In this document: positions 7,481-14,431 of the stretch, piece after piece
How positions within the stretch are numbered: the first letter of the stretch is position 1
How the letters are laid out: each line of letters opens with the position of its first letter
Notes under the pieces: generated by a model
The model's database searches: none
Seen by the model: only the letters and a program-made list of their open reading frames with translations
Told to the model about the DNA's origin: nothing
Translations under genes and position numbers: made by a program
Source: Clostridia bacterium
GTDB lineage: Bacteria > Bacillota > Clostridia > Christensenellales > Borkfalkiaceae
NCBI GenBank assembly: GCA_900767195.1
Contig: CAAFYG010000037.1
Location: 1-26,921 of the forward strand
DNA: 26,921 bases
Direction of reading: 5' to 3'

Positions 7481-7810
7481 ATGTCACGAAACGATTTACG
7501 ATTATTTACAAATATCTGCGCGGCGAAAAGCAATCTCGCGCTCGGCTTCTGGGCGATGGCGGGGCTTTTCTGCGCGTGCTTTTTTCTCATTCATATCCTG
7601 CGCTGGGCAGCGGCGTATTTTCTTGAAAATAAGCGCGGAAAAAAACGCAATCCGCCCGCCGCTCCGCCCTCGCCGCAACAAAAACAGACGGAGAAAAAGC
7701 CGAAACCCGCCGCCGAAAAACCGCCCGAAAAAATCTATTATATCGTGGAAAAAAAGAAAAAACGGGAAAGCGCGAAATACGCCGAACCGAAAGAATTTCG
7801 TTTCAAGTGA
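7481..7810 (+). CDS. Small single-pass membrane protein, unrecognised
   Basis: This 109-residue protein has one hydrophobic segment at about residues 19-48, rich in Trp, Phe and Cys. A Pro/Lys-rich linker (54-84) follows, then a charged C-terminal patch IYYIVEKKKKRESAKY ending EPKEFRFK. The positive-inside rule puts the tail in the cytoplasm. The short ordered end after a disordered linker suggests a binding peptide, which is inference. No family is recognised. The gene is divergent from the DeoC-like gene with only 85 bases between them. Its ribosome binding site is weak (GGTGTT just before ATG), so the start is not certain. Confidence 0.6.
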   Translation: MSRNDLRLFTNICAAKSNLALGFWAMAGLFCACFFLIHILRWAAAYFLENKRGKKRNPPAAPPSPQQKQTEKKPKPAAEKPPEKIYYIVEKKKKRESAKYAEPKEFRFK

Positions 7811-7850
7811 TTTCGAGCCTTTCCCGCAGGCGACAACGGCGGCATCGGCG

Positions 7851-7870
7851 GCGGCATCGCCGCTTTGTTG
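7851..7870 (+). terminator. Possible terminator after the small membrane protein gene
   Basis: GCGGC-ATC-GCCGC (7851-7863) is followed by TTTGTTGT. GCCGC-T-run segments recur just downstream, so the exact end is unclear. Confidence 0.4.
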
Positions 7871-7944
7871 TATTGCCGCTTTTTTTATCGCCGCTTTGTT
7901 TTATTTTATTTTTTAATATGACTTCGCTTGGGCTATATATAAAC

Positions 7945-8328
7945 TTAATCTTCGTATTTTTCGAGATTTGCGCCGTCCGTCCAAAGACGTTCGAGGTGGT
8001 AAAAAAGCCGCGTTTCGTCCTGCATGATATGCACGATCACATCGCCGTAGTCGATCACAGACCATCTGCCGTCGCGCATGCCTTCTTCGCGCACGGGAGA
8101 AAGCGCGAATTTCTTTTCGAGCTGCTCTTCCACGTACTCGCCCATCGCGCGGATCTGCGTGGAAGAAGCGCCGCTCGCGATGACGAAATAATCGCAAAGC
8201 GACGATTTTTCACGCACGTACACCGTGGCGATGTCTTTCGCCTTCTTCGCAGAAAGTGCCTCGCACACCGCGTGCGCAATCTCTTTGCTGCTTATTTCTT
8301 TCGCATTTTTTTTCTCTTCGTTTTCCAT
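7945..8328 (-). CDS. rsfS: Ribosome silencing factor RsfS (YbeB/Iojap family)
   Basis: This 127-residue protein binds ribosomal protein uL14 (L14) on the free 50S subunit and blocks joining of 30S when nutrients are scarce. The single domain is complete: SSKEIAHAVCEALSAKKAKDI, then SLCDYFVIASGASSTQIRAM (about 43-62), then GRWSVIDYGDVIVHIM (87-102), ending RLFYHLERLW. The first 12 residues are an extra charged stretch. It starts 23 bases after the NadD-YqeK stop, in the nadD-yqeK-rsfS order of B. subtilis, so it is the last gene of that operon. Confidence 0.93.
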   Translation of the reverse strand: MENEEKKNAKEISSKEIAHAVCEALSAKKAKDIATVYVREKSSLCDYFVIASGASSTQIRAMGEYVEEQLEKKFALSPVREEGMRDGRWSVIDYGDVIVHIMQDETRLFYHLERLWTDGANLEKYED

Positions 8329-8351
8329 TTCCGTTTTCTCCTGCTTATTTT

Positions 8352-9527
8352 TTATTGATTTTTATTTTCGTCCGCGATTTTCTTTTCGAAATACTCGTAC
8401 GCTTCGCGCGTGAGCGGATAGATCTCGCCGCCTTTCGCCTGCAAGTGGTACAGCGTTTCGCGTAAAGCTTCGAACATTGTGAAATCAAGCGAATTATCTT
8501 CGGCATAGTATAGTTTTCTCAGCTCTGCCGCGCCCGGAAAATCCCTGCCGTCTTCCACCATATCGGCAAGAAAAATCAGCTGTTCGAGAAGGCTCATTCC
8601 CGCTCTGCCGCTCGTGTGATAGCGCACGGCGTTTAAAATTTCTTCGTCCTCGATTTTATAGGCGTGCCTCGCCGCGTACGCGCCCGTGAATTGATGCAGC
8701 ACCGGCTCCGGCACAGGCACGGGAACGCCCGCGGGCAGCGTAAAGCCTTGCAAAATCGGCGAATCGGGCGGCAGATTTTTGGCGCAATCGTGAAAAAGCG
8801 CAGCCGTCACCGCCTTTTTTTCGGGAATATGCAGCTGCACGGCTTTTTGCGCCGCTGCCGCCGCCACGCGCAGAGAATGTTCGCGGCGCGCGGGTTTTTC
8901 TTTCGCAAGCGCGTCTTGCGCGTTTTCGATTTCGTACAGTTTGTGCCGACTTATATACGCCGCCACGGCTGCGCCGCAAAGTGCGGAAACGTCATAACCC
9001 GCAGCCGCCAGAACGCGCGCCTTTGTGGAAGAAACGGCGGCCGCCTTATAATTCACCTCTACGAAACGCTTGCCGAACCGCGCGTAAAATTTCGCCTGTT
9101 CTTCGCGCCTCCACGCTTCGTTTTGCTCGGCGCGATCGCACACGGCAAGCGTGGCGTATTTTAAAATCTCTTCGGGCTTTTTCCACGTGGGAAAATCGCG
9201 CAGCATATCCGTGCCGACCAGAAAAAACAGTGTATCTTCGGGATATGTTTCGGCGAAATGTTTGCAGGTGAGATAGGTGTAACTCACCCCGCCGCGCGCG
9301 ATTTCGTAATCGGAAACGATCGCCTGCGGCACTTTTTCAAACGCCGCGTTCAGCATGGCGATACGGTGCGAATCTGCCGCAAGCACCCGACCGCGCTTAT
9401 GCGGCGGCACGTAGGCGGGCAGCACGAACACACGATCGAGCCGCAGCGAAGATATCGCCGCCTGCACAAGATGGATATGCTCGATATGCACCGGATCGAA
9501 CGATCCGCCGAAAATGCCCGTTCTCAT
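8352..9527 (-). CDS. nadD: Nicotinate-nucleotide adenylyltransferase fused to YqeK-type HD phosphohydrolase
   Basis: This is one 391-residue chain with two enzymes. Residues 1-200 are NadD, which makes deamido-NAD from nicotinate mononucleotide and ATP: GIFGGSFDPVH (4-14) holds the nucleotidyltransferase motif, VPPHKR follows, and VSSTKAR (165-171) matches the ISSTxIR motif. Residues 210-391 are a YqeK HD domain, a family shown to split Ap4A symmetrically: H217, HD at 246-247, H278, H304 and D322 are the expected metal ligands. These genes are neighbours in B. subtilis; here they are joined in the same order. The ATG at 9527 was chosen because it begins the NadD core; an ATG at 9599 overlaps the promoter. 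AAGGAAG lies upstream with a 13-nt gap. Confidence 0.9.
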   Translation of the reverse strand: MRTGIFGGSFDPVHIEHIHLVQAAISSLRLDRVFVLPAYVPPHKRGRVLAADSHRIAMLNAAFEKVPQAIVSDYEIARGGVSYTYLTCKHFAETYPEDTLFFLVGTDMLRDFPTWKKPEEILKYATLAVCDRAEQNEAWRREEQAKFYARFGKRFVEVNYKAAAVSSTKARVLAAAGYDVSALCGAAVAAYISRHKLYEIENAQDALAKEKPARREHSLRVAAAAAQKAVQLHIPEKKAVTAALFHDCAKNLPPDSPILQGFTLPAGVPVPVPEPVLHQFTGAYAARHAYKIEDEEILNAVRYHTSGRAGMSLLEQLIFLADMVEDGRDFPGAAELRKLYYAEDNSLDFTMFEALRETLYHLQAKGGEIYPLTREAYEYFEKKIADENKNQ

Positions 9528-9570
9528 AATCTGCCGTCTGCTTCCTTTGATTTTTTGGTTTATATGTATT

Positions 9571-9599
9571 ATTATAGCGCATTTTTCTAAATTTTTCAA
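9571..9599 (-). promoter_or_regulatory. Promoter of nadD-yqeK-rsfS
   Basis: On the minus strand, TTGAAA (9594-9599), 17 nt and TATAAT (9571-9576). The start point falls about 40 bases before the chosen nadD ATG. Confidence 0.75.
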
Positions 9600-9628
9600 G
9601 TTTATATGCGCGGTTTTCGGGCAAAAAT

Positions 9629-10723
9629 ATGCGTATGAAAAATTATATGAGAAAAAGCGCGGCGTTTTCGCACGTTTTTTTCACGTTTGCGTTTGCGTTT
9701 TTGCTGTTTTTATGTTTTTTCCGATACCTGCGGTTGCCGATTTTTCTTTCGGTGCTTTTCGCATTTGCCGCAGCCTGCTGCGCCGCCGCTCTGATTGCCG
9801 CGTTTCTCGGCAGAAAACGGCAGAAACTTTTATTCTCGCTGCGCGCCGAAAAGGAAAAAAACGCGCTCGCGCTGTACTTATCGCTCGCTTCCCCGAATGA
9901 AATTCTGCGCTTTTTCGCGCAGGCATTCCCCGATCGGTTTTCTTCTTGCGTTTTGCGCGATGCGGCTGCGCCCGGTTTGACTTCGTGCGGCGTGAGTGCG
10001 CCCGGTGTGACTTCGTGCGGCGATCATCTGTTTTTCTTACGCGCGCCGTTACGCGATAATTTTTCGCAAAACGGCGAAATTTCACAAAATGCCGGATTTT
10101 CGGACGGCGACAACGGCGACAAGCGACAGCGCGAAGAGAATTATTTCTTTTCGTTTTCGGCGAAAAAATTCGATTTGGAAAAAGCCGAAAATCTGCTGCG
10201 CACGCTCGGCGGGGTTTTCGGCGGGGTTTTCGGCGGATCGCTCGGCGGATCGCTCGGCGGCAAATTCGGGGAAGAGTTGCGAGCGCGGGGCGCAAAATAT
10301 TCCGCGCGCGCGTACCTGTATTGCACGGAAATCGAAGAGGAAGCCGCCGCGCTGCTGGAAACGTTCGGCGTGAAATGCGTTGCAATCGACGAAATTTTCG
10401 CCGCGGCAAAACTGCTCGGCGCGCTGCCCGAAGAAGCGGTAACATTGGCAAATGAGAAAAAAGCGCGGGGATTCAGGCTGCGCGCAATCAGCAAAAAAAC
10501 CGCCCGCGGACTGCTTGTATCCGCAGGCATCTTGCTTTTTACGTCGCTTTTTTCGCCGTTTCCGTACTACTACCGCGCGATGGGGCTGATATTGCTTGCG
10601 TTGTCGCTCGCCGTAAGGCTGCTCGCCACGGGCGCGAAATTACCCGCGTTCCGCCGCGCCGCCCCGCCCGGGGAAAACGCGCACGAAGATAATTCACATG
10701 AAAATAACGCCTCCCGAAAATAA
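9629..10723 (+). CDS. Unrecognised four-helix membrane protein with tandem-repeat inserts
   Basis: This 364-residue protein has two transmembrane helices near 12-33 and 36-60 and two near 292-310 and 315-333, with a cytoplasmic-looking domain between them. In that domain, YLYCTEIEEEAAALLETFGVKCVAIDEIF (split near 230-257) looks like a beta-alpha-beta unit reminiscent of restriction-endonuclease-like or Mrr-type membrane proteins, but no catalytic motif is clear. Two repeat blocks interrupt it: a 10-residue duplication (residues 114-133, APG-TSCG, 30-bp period) and five GGxx units (194-213, 12-bp period). The C terminus is His/Asn-rich. The ribosome binding site is weak and several ATGs cluster at the start. 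It ends convergently against the 10736-12618 cassette. Confidence 0.6.
   Translation: MRMKNYMRKSAAFSHVFFTFAFAFLLFLCFFRYLRLPIFLSVLFAFAAACCAAALIAAFLGRKRQKLLFSLRAEKEKNALALYLSLASPNEILRFFAQAFPDRFSSCVLRDAAAPGLTSCGVSAPGVTSCGDHLFFLRAPLRDNFSQNGEISQNAGFSDGDNGDKRQREENYFFSFSAKKFDLEKAENLLRTLGGVFGGVFGGSLGGSLGGKFGEELRARGAKYSARAYLYCTEIEEEAAALLETFGVKCVAIDEIFAAAKLLGALPEEAVTLANEKKARGFRLRAISKKTARGLLVSAGILLFTSLFSPFPYYYRAMGLILLALSLAVRLLATGAKLPAFRRAAPPGENAHEDNSHENNASRK
9967..10026 (+). repeat. 30-bp tandem duplication inside a coding region
   Basis: Units 9967-9996 and 9997-10026 both read TGCGCCCGGT(T/G)TGACTTCG and then TGCGGCG. The duplication keeps the reading frame. Confidence 0.8.
10208..10267 (+). repeat. 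Five 12-bp in-frame tandem repeats
   Basis: GGCGGGGTTTTC occurs twice, GGCGGATCGCTC twice, and GGCGGCAAATTC once, encoding GGVF GGVF GGSL GGSL GGKF. Confidence 0.85.
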
Positions 10724-10735
10724 CGCCGCCAAACG

Positions 10736-10770
10736 CCGACTTACAAATCGAGTATCGCTTTGCCGATATA
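10736..10770. repeat. Left 35-bp direct repeat (attachment-site-like)
   Basis: It is identical to 12584-12618 over 35 bases. On the minus strand it reads YIGKAILDL-stop, the C terminus of the NAD(P)HX dehydratase, but no gene leads into it. The match ends abruptly on both sides. Confidence 0.9.
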
Positions 10771-10775
10771 ATTTA

Positions 10776-11522
10776 TCAGGTAAAAGTAGTGGAAACATTT
10801 ATATAATATTCGCCGTCTTCTTTTAATTCTTGCGTCATTTGACATTCTTTTTCCTTACTTGCATAATTCGTCGCTCCGCCGGTCGCCGTTAAAATAATAA
10901 AATCGTTGAAAATAATATTATCCGATTCATCGACAATCGTAATATAATACATGCTATAAAAGCGCAAATATTTGTTAGCTAATTGCCACGCTTCGAACTT
11001 GACGCTTTTAGATCCGGGGTTTACTTCTAATGTTAACTTATACACTCCGTCATATCCGTCATAACTGCTGTTTCTGTAAATCACCCCCATGTTTTCCCAT
11101 CCTGTTCCTTCTGGATATGAATAGGAAAAAGAACCGGACGAATATGAAACCTCTAATTTTGAATAGGAAGAATCTGCTTTTTTACAATTTTTACAAAGCC
11201 TTTTTTCGTAATCATGCCCAAGTGCCGCTGTATAATTTTTTTCGATTTTGCTGTCGCAGCGGCTGCATTTATATATGTCATACCCGGAAGAAGTACATGT
11301 TGCCGTATTTTTCAAAAAAACGGAATAATCATGTCCTTGCGCATCTACGATTTTCTCAAAATCTGCGTTACAATCGTCACAATGATATTTTGCGCTTCCT
11401 GTTTTTTCGCAAAAAATCGTTTCGCTTATTTTCCACGCATTTTCATGCTTGCACCCGCACGCCGAAAACATACCCACGCACGCCATTACAACAGCCCCGA
11501 CAAAATACTTTTTTATTTTCAT
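10776..11522 (-). CDS. Cys-rich lipoprotein with GHDY repeats
   Basis: This 248-residue protein has a lipoprotein signal: a Lys-rich start, a hydrophobic core and the lipobox FSAC, giving a lipidated C22 on the outer face of the membrane. Residues 38-113 hold Cys pairs (C48/C51, C86/C89, C110/C113) alternating with GHDY (63-66, 102-105). This is the short CxxC/GHxY repeat seen in many clostridial surface proteins, where it may bind zinc or be structural. Residues 120-248 look like a beta-sandwich (many alternating hydrophobic and Ser/Tyr residues) of no known family. AAGGAG sits 9 nt before the ATG. It follows the other lipoprotein by 14 nt in one operon. Its stop falls 6 bases inside the left cassette repeat. 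Confidence 0.75.
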   Translation of the reverse strand: MKIKKYFVGAVVMACVGMFSACGCKHENAWKISETIFCEKTGSAKYHCDDCNADFEKIVDAQGHDYSVFLKNTATCTSSGYDIYKCSRCDSKIEKNYTAALGHDYEKRLCKNCKKADSSYSKLEVSYSSGSFSYSYPEGTGWENMGVIYRNSSYDGYDGVYKLTLEVNPGSKSVKFEAWQLANKYLRFYSMYYITIVDESDNIIFNDFIILTATGGATNYASKEKECQMTQELKEDGEYYINVSTTFT

Positions 11523-11536
11523 AGTTTAAATCTCCT

Positions 11537-12139
11537 TTATTGATAATTATCAAATCCAAAATTGCGAACGGACAAATTCTGTGTTTTTATAATCGTTCCA
11601 AAGCTTTTTACGCATGTATCAAGCCAAATGGTTGCCATTGCCATCGCTATAGGTTTTCCCGCACCGGAAAACGAACAATAATTGTAATCAATCGCCGAAA
11701 CATCTTCCGGAAATTTTTCGGCATACAATTTCCCCGTCAACATTCCGCCCGTCGTTCTCACCAAACGATATTCATAAATTCCCGCCGCATCGTATAAATA
11801 TAATCTCGCATAAAAAGGTAGCTGCAATTCGGTTTCGGTAGCTTCAAGACAAATAAAATCCGACTTAGAATAAGGTTTCGGGTAATATGATATTTTAAAT
11901 GTCAATTTATTGCCACCGTCGGTATACGTACTTGTAGTATCATAATAGCATTCATAACCCGCATTATACTTTAATGTTTTTAGATAATTGCAAGTTGTTT
12001 CGAAATAATTAATGCCGCAAACAGAACAAACTTCTTTGCCTGTGTGTTCCGTGCATTTTTTTGTTTCGCTTTTTGAGACCGAACACGACGAACACAGCAA
12101 ACTGCAACAAATTATAAAAATTTTATTTGCTTTCTTCAC
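11537..12139 (-). CDS. Second cassette lipoprotein, unrecognised
   Basis: This 200-residue protein has a Lys-rich start, a hydrophobic segment (8-15) and the lipobox-like LCSSC, giving C19 as the likely lipid anchor. A short Cys motif (C29, C38, C41: CTEHTGKEVCSVCG) echoes the CxxC units of the neighbouring lipoprotein. The rest is Tyr- and Thr-rich beta-type sequence with no recognised family. The start is GTG, with AGGA 7 nt upstream. It is the first gene behind a perfect consensus promoter and is followed by the other lipoprotein after 14 nt. Its C terminus (VRNFGFDNYQ) lies on a 24-nt block that recurs at 987-1010. Exported and surface-bound is likely; function is unknown. Confidence 0.7.
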   Translation of the reverse strand: MKKANKIFIICCSLLCSSCSVSKSETKKCTEHTGKEVCSVCGINYFETTCNYLKTLKYNAGYECYYDTTSTYTDGGNKLTFKISYYPKPYSKSDFICLEATETELQLPFYARLYLYDAAGIYEYRLVRTTGGMLTGKLYAEKFPEDVSAIDYNYCSFSGAGKPIAMAMATIWLDTCVKSFGTIIKTQNLSVRNFGFDNYQ

Positions 12140-12236
12140 GCTTATTTCCTATTAAATTATATTTTCCGAAAAAATGAGTTTCATTGTATGCATTAGATTT
12201 CACCTTAATTTACGACAATATATTTCAGATATCATT

Positions 12237-12265
12237 ATTATATAAGAAGATTTCTTCTTTGTCAA
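12237..12265 (-). promoter_or_regulatory. Consensus promoter with palindromic operator for the lipoprotein operon
   Basis: On the minus strand, TTGACA (12260-12265), a 17-nt spacer and TATAAT (12237-12242) form a perfect sigma-A promoter. The spacer contains a perfect 7-2-7 inverted repeat, AAGAAGA-TT-TCTTCTT (12244-12259). A protein bound there would block RNA polymerase. The XRE protein encoded divergently from 12299 is the obvious candidate, and its own start is only 40 bases away, so it may also control itself. Confidence 0.8.
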
Positions 12266-12298
12266 CCATTTTTAACTATTTTCTTTTATATTTTTATT

Positions 12299-12502
12299 AT
12301 GACAATCGGTGATAAAATTAAAGAATTAAGATTAGAAAAAAATCTTTCACAAATGCAATTAGCAAAACAAATCAATGTAAGCCAAAAAGCCATTGATTAT
12401 TGGGAACGCAACGTCAACGAGCCGAAATCAAGTTACATTATTTTGTTGGTACGCTTTTTTGACATAAGTTTTGACGATTTCTTTTCCGATATCAACATAT
12501 AA
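12299..12502 (+). CDS. XRE-family (Cro/CI-type) DNA-binding regulator
   Basis: This 67-residue protein is a single HTH_3 domain. LSQMQLAKQINVSQKAIDYWER (split near 15-36) is the helix-turn-helix, followed by a short FFDISFDDFFSD helix. Such proteins bind palindromes as dimers. It is divergent from the lipoprotein operon, whose promoter spacer carries a perfect palindrome, so it is most likely the local repressor. There is no Shine-Dalgarno before the ATG. TATATT at 12287-12292 would place the transcript start at or next to the ATG, so the mRNA may be leaderless. The gene is AT-rich like the rest of the cassette. Confidence 0.88.
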   Translation: MTIGDKIKELRLEKNLSQMQLAKQINVSQKAIDYWERNVNEPKSSYIILLVRFFDISFDDFFSDINI

Positions 12503-12523
12503 AAAAACACCGCCGATACGGTG
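12501..12523 (-). terminator. Terminator between the XRE gene and nnrD
   Basis: CACCG-TATCGG-CGGTG followed by seven T on the minus strand would end the recX-birA-nnrD transcript inside the cassette, 65 bases after nnrD. On the plus strand the same hairpin follows the XRE stop with a weak T-tail (CTTTGAT). Confidence 0.75.
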
Positions 12524-12583
12524 CTTTGATAAAAAATATTTTTCGCAAAATAAGTTGCGATTTTTTGAATTATTCATTTTTTA

Positions 12584-12618
12584 CCGACTTACAAATCGAG
12601 TATCGCTTTGCCGATATA
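12584..12618. repeat. Right 35-bp direct repeat (3' end of nnrD)
   Basis: It is identical to 10736-10770. It holds the last codons and stop of nnrD plus 5 nt beyond. Confidence 0.9.
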
Positions 12619-13536
12619 TTCGGCGATTTTCGTGGCGGTGAGCGCGTATTCGCTCGTCTGTTTCACCGCGATTTCTGCCGCTTTGCCCGCAAGATACGCG
12701 CCCGCGCATGCCGCCGAAAATAAGTCCGCACCGCTCGCGGCGATCGCCGCGATCAATCCCGCAAGCGTATCGCCGCTGCCGCCTTTCGCCTGCCCGGAAT
12801 TGCCTGTGGCGTTCAGCGCGATATTTTCGGTTTTTTCGGCGTTTTCGCCGTTTTTGCCGTTTTCGCCGTTTTCGCCGCTCACAATCAAGGTTTTTGCCCC
12901 CGAAACGCCTTTCAAAAGCACCGTTACGCCGTTCTCCGCGGCATATTTTTTTGCTTCTTCTATCGCGCGTTCGCCGTCGTTTTCCGAAAGCGCGGTATTG
13001 TCTAATCCCGTCAGTCTGGCAAATTCTAAAGGGTGCGGCGTGATCAGAGCGGCGCATTTTTTTGCTTTGAAAAGCTCTGCCGAACCGTTCGCGCCGTAAA
13101 AACAGGCAAGCGCGTTGATGCCGTCGGCGTCGATCAGCAGTTTTCCCTTGTAATTTTTCAGTAAAAACGCAATGATTTTCGCCGTGTTTTTCGTATTTCC
13201 CATACCCATTCCCGCGGCAATCGAGTTATATTGTAAAATACTTCTCAAATTTTTCGGGCGGAATTTCCACTCGCCGCCGGGGCATACATCAAGCAAAATC
13301 GCTTCGGGAAGCCTGCCGATCAGCGCGATTTTCAGCCTTTTCGGCACGCACAACGCCACGTATCCCGCGCCGCCGCAAAGCGCGCCCTGCGCCGCAAGCA
13401 CCGCCGCGCCCGAATAGCGCATGCTGCCCGCCAAAATCGCCGCCTTCCCGTACGCGCCTTTGTTTGATACGGCTTTTCGCGGCGGCAACATCGCTTTCAC
13501 TTCCGCCGATCTCAGAATGCGTATCTCGTTTTTCAT
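12589..13536 (-). CDS. nnrD: ADP/ATP-dependent NAD(P)H-hydrate dehydratase
   Basis: This 315-residue repair enzyme returns damaged NAD(P)HX to NAD(P)H using ADP or ATP. It is a ribokinase-like fold with NKGAYGKAAILAGS (25-38), IDADGINAL (135-143), TPHPLEFARL (166-175) and KGGSGDTLAG (251-260, catalytic D256). The epimerase domain (NnrE), often fused at the N terminus, is absent. A low-complexity loop of Gly-Glu-Asn triplets (221-232) is encoded by four 9-bp repeats at 12841-12876. A GGGGG lies just before the ATG. It is the last gene of recX-birA-nnrD, and its 3' end is the insertion point of the cassette. Confidence 0.9.
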   Translation of the reverse strand: MKNEIRILRSAEVKAMLPPRKAVSNKGAYGKAAILAGSMRYSGAAVLAAQGALCGGAGYVALCVPKRLKIALIGRLPEAILLDVCPGGEWKFRPKNLRSILQYNSIAAGMGMGNTKNTAKIIAFLLKNYKGKLLIDADGINALACFYGANGSAELFKAKKCAALITPHPLEFARLTGLDNTALSENDGERAIEEAKKYAAENGVTVLLKGVSGAKTLIVSGENGENGKNGENAEKTENIALNATGNSGQAKGGSGDTLAGLIAAIAASGADLFSAACAGAYLAGKAAEIAVKQTSEYALTATKIAEYIGKAILDL

Positions 13537-13602
13537 TCGTTTGCCCCCGTTCTGACGTGTTTTTTACCGTTTTTCGCTTTTCCAAGTAGCCGAGCGCGTT
13601 TT

Positions 13603-14406
13603 TTACGTACGCATTTTCACGATTTCCGCCGCCGAAAACCGCTTTTCTTCGCCCCCGACAAGCACGCGCAGTCTGCCACATTCGTCCGCGCCCAAAACCC
13701 GCGCGATAAAGCTGCCGCTTTCCGTTACAAGCACCATATTTTCGCCCACAAACCCGAAACGGGCAAGGTAGTCATCGAAAATCCGCTTGTACGCGCTCTC
13801 GCTGCCCAAGCATAAATCGGCATAATTTTGCAGCAAATTTTCAATCAGACGCTCGCGCCATTTCTTCACACTCTGCTTTTTTTCCGTTTCCGCAAATACG
13901 GAAGTAGCGATATTTTCAAGCTCCGGCGGCAACTCGTTTTCAACGTTTAAGCCGATCCCGCACACGCTGCAAATATCCTTATGCTTCCCGTCGGTTTCCC
14001 CTGCCGCCGGCGAAGAACCGGGTGCGGAACCGGGTGCGGAATCGGGCTCGGAAAACGTATTTTCCGTTAAAATACCGCAAATTTTTCTGCCGTTCACGAA
14101 AACGTCGTTCGGCCACTTGATTTTTGCCTGCAAACCGCCCGATTCCAGCGTTCGGCATACCGCCGCGCATGTGCCTGCCATGATAAGAAACGATTTTTCT
14201 ACGGGAAAATTCGGGTAGTACAGCACCGAAGAAAGATACACGCCGCCCTTTTCCGAAGAAAACGATCTGCCTTTCGTACCTTTGCCTCCGCTCTGCCGCG
14301 CCGCCGTAACAATGAGATTTTCACCGTTCTTTTTCATTTTTTCCGCGTATTCCTGCGTGGACGTTATCCGCGAAAACTTCTTGATTTTCACCTGCGTTAT
14401 TTCCAT
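13603..14406 (-). CDS. birA: Biotin--[acetyl-CoA-carboxylase] ligase, monofunctional
   Basis: This 267-residue enzyme activates biotin as biotinyl-AMP and attaches it to the biotin carrier protein. The catalytic core is clear: GGKGTKGR (40-47, the GRGRxGR-type adenylate loop), KWPNDVFVNGRKICGIL (97-113) and GIGLNV (150-155), with the small C-terminal barrel after about 220. There is no N-terminal helix-turn-helix, so it cannot repress biotin genes like E. coli BirA. Residues 119-143 are a low-complexity SAPG insert from 12-bp repeats at 14015-14050. The ATG at 14406 was chosen because it begins the conserved core and has an AGGGCGAG upstream; a longer reading to 14466 would overlap recX. Confidence 0.9.
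   Translation of the reverse strand: MEITQVKIKKFSRITSTQEYAEKMKKNGENLIVTAARQSGGKGTKGRSFSSEKGGVYLSSVLYYPNFPVEKSFLIMAGTCAAVCRTLESGGLQAKIKWPNDVFVNGRKICGILTENTFSEPDSAPGSAPGSSPAAGETDGKHKDICSVCGIGLNVENELPPELENIATSVFAETEKKQSVKKWRERLIENLLQNYADLCLGSESAYKRIFDDYLARFGFVGENMVLVTESGSFIARVLGADECGRLRVLVGGEEKRFSAAEIVKMRT
14015..14050 (-). repeat. Three 12-bp in-frame repeats in birA
   Basis: GAACCGGGTGCG occurs twice, then GAATCGGGCTCG, encoding a Ser-Ala-Pro-Gly tract on the minus strand. Confidence 0.8.
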
Positions 14407-14431
14407 ATTTTTTATACTCGCCCTCGCCGTT

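Larger units (their letters stand above)
10736..12618. mobile_element. 1.85-kb cassette flanked by 35-bp direct repeats, inserted at the 3' end of nnrD
   Basis: Perfect 35-bp repeats (10736-10770 and 12584-12618) bound an AT-rich block (about one third GC in a sampled line, against about two thirds in nnrD). It carries two lipoprotein genes and a divergent XRE regulator. The right copy is the authentic end of nnrD. The left copy encodes the same last residues, stop codon and 5 nt beyond, but is now detached. This is the layout left by site-specific integration at a gene 3' end. No recombinase is encoded, so movement would need one in trans, or the element has decayed. Confidence 0.65.

Noticed and set aside
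9681..10451. 256-codon minus-strand frame
   Set aside because: It is an Arg-rich shadow of the membrane protein gene, including translated tandem repeats.
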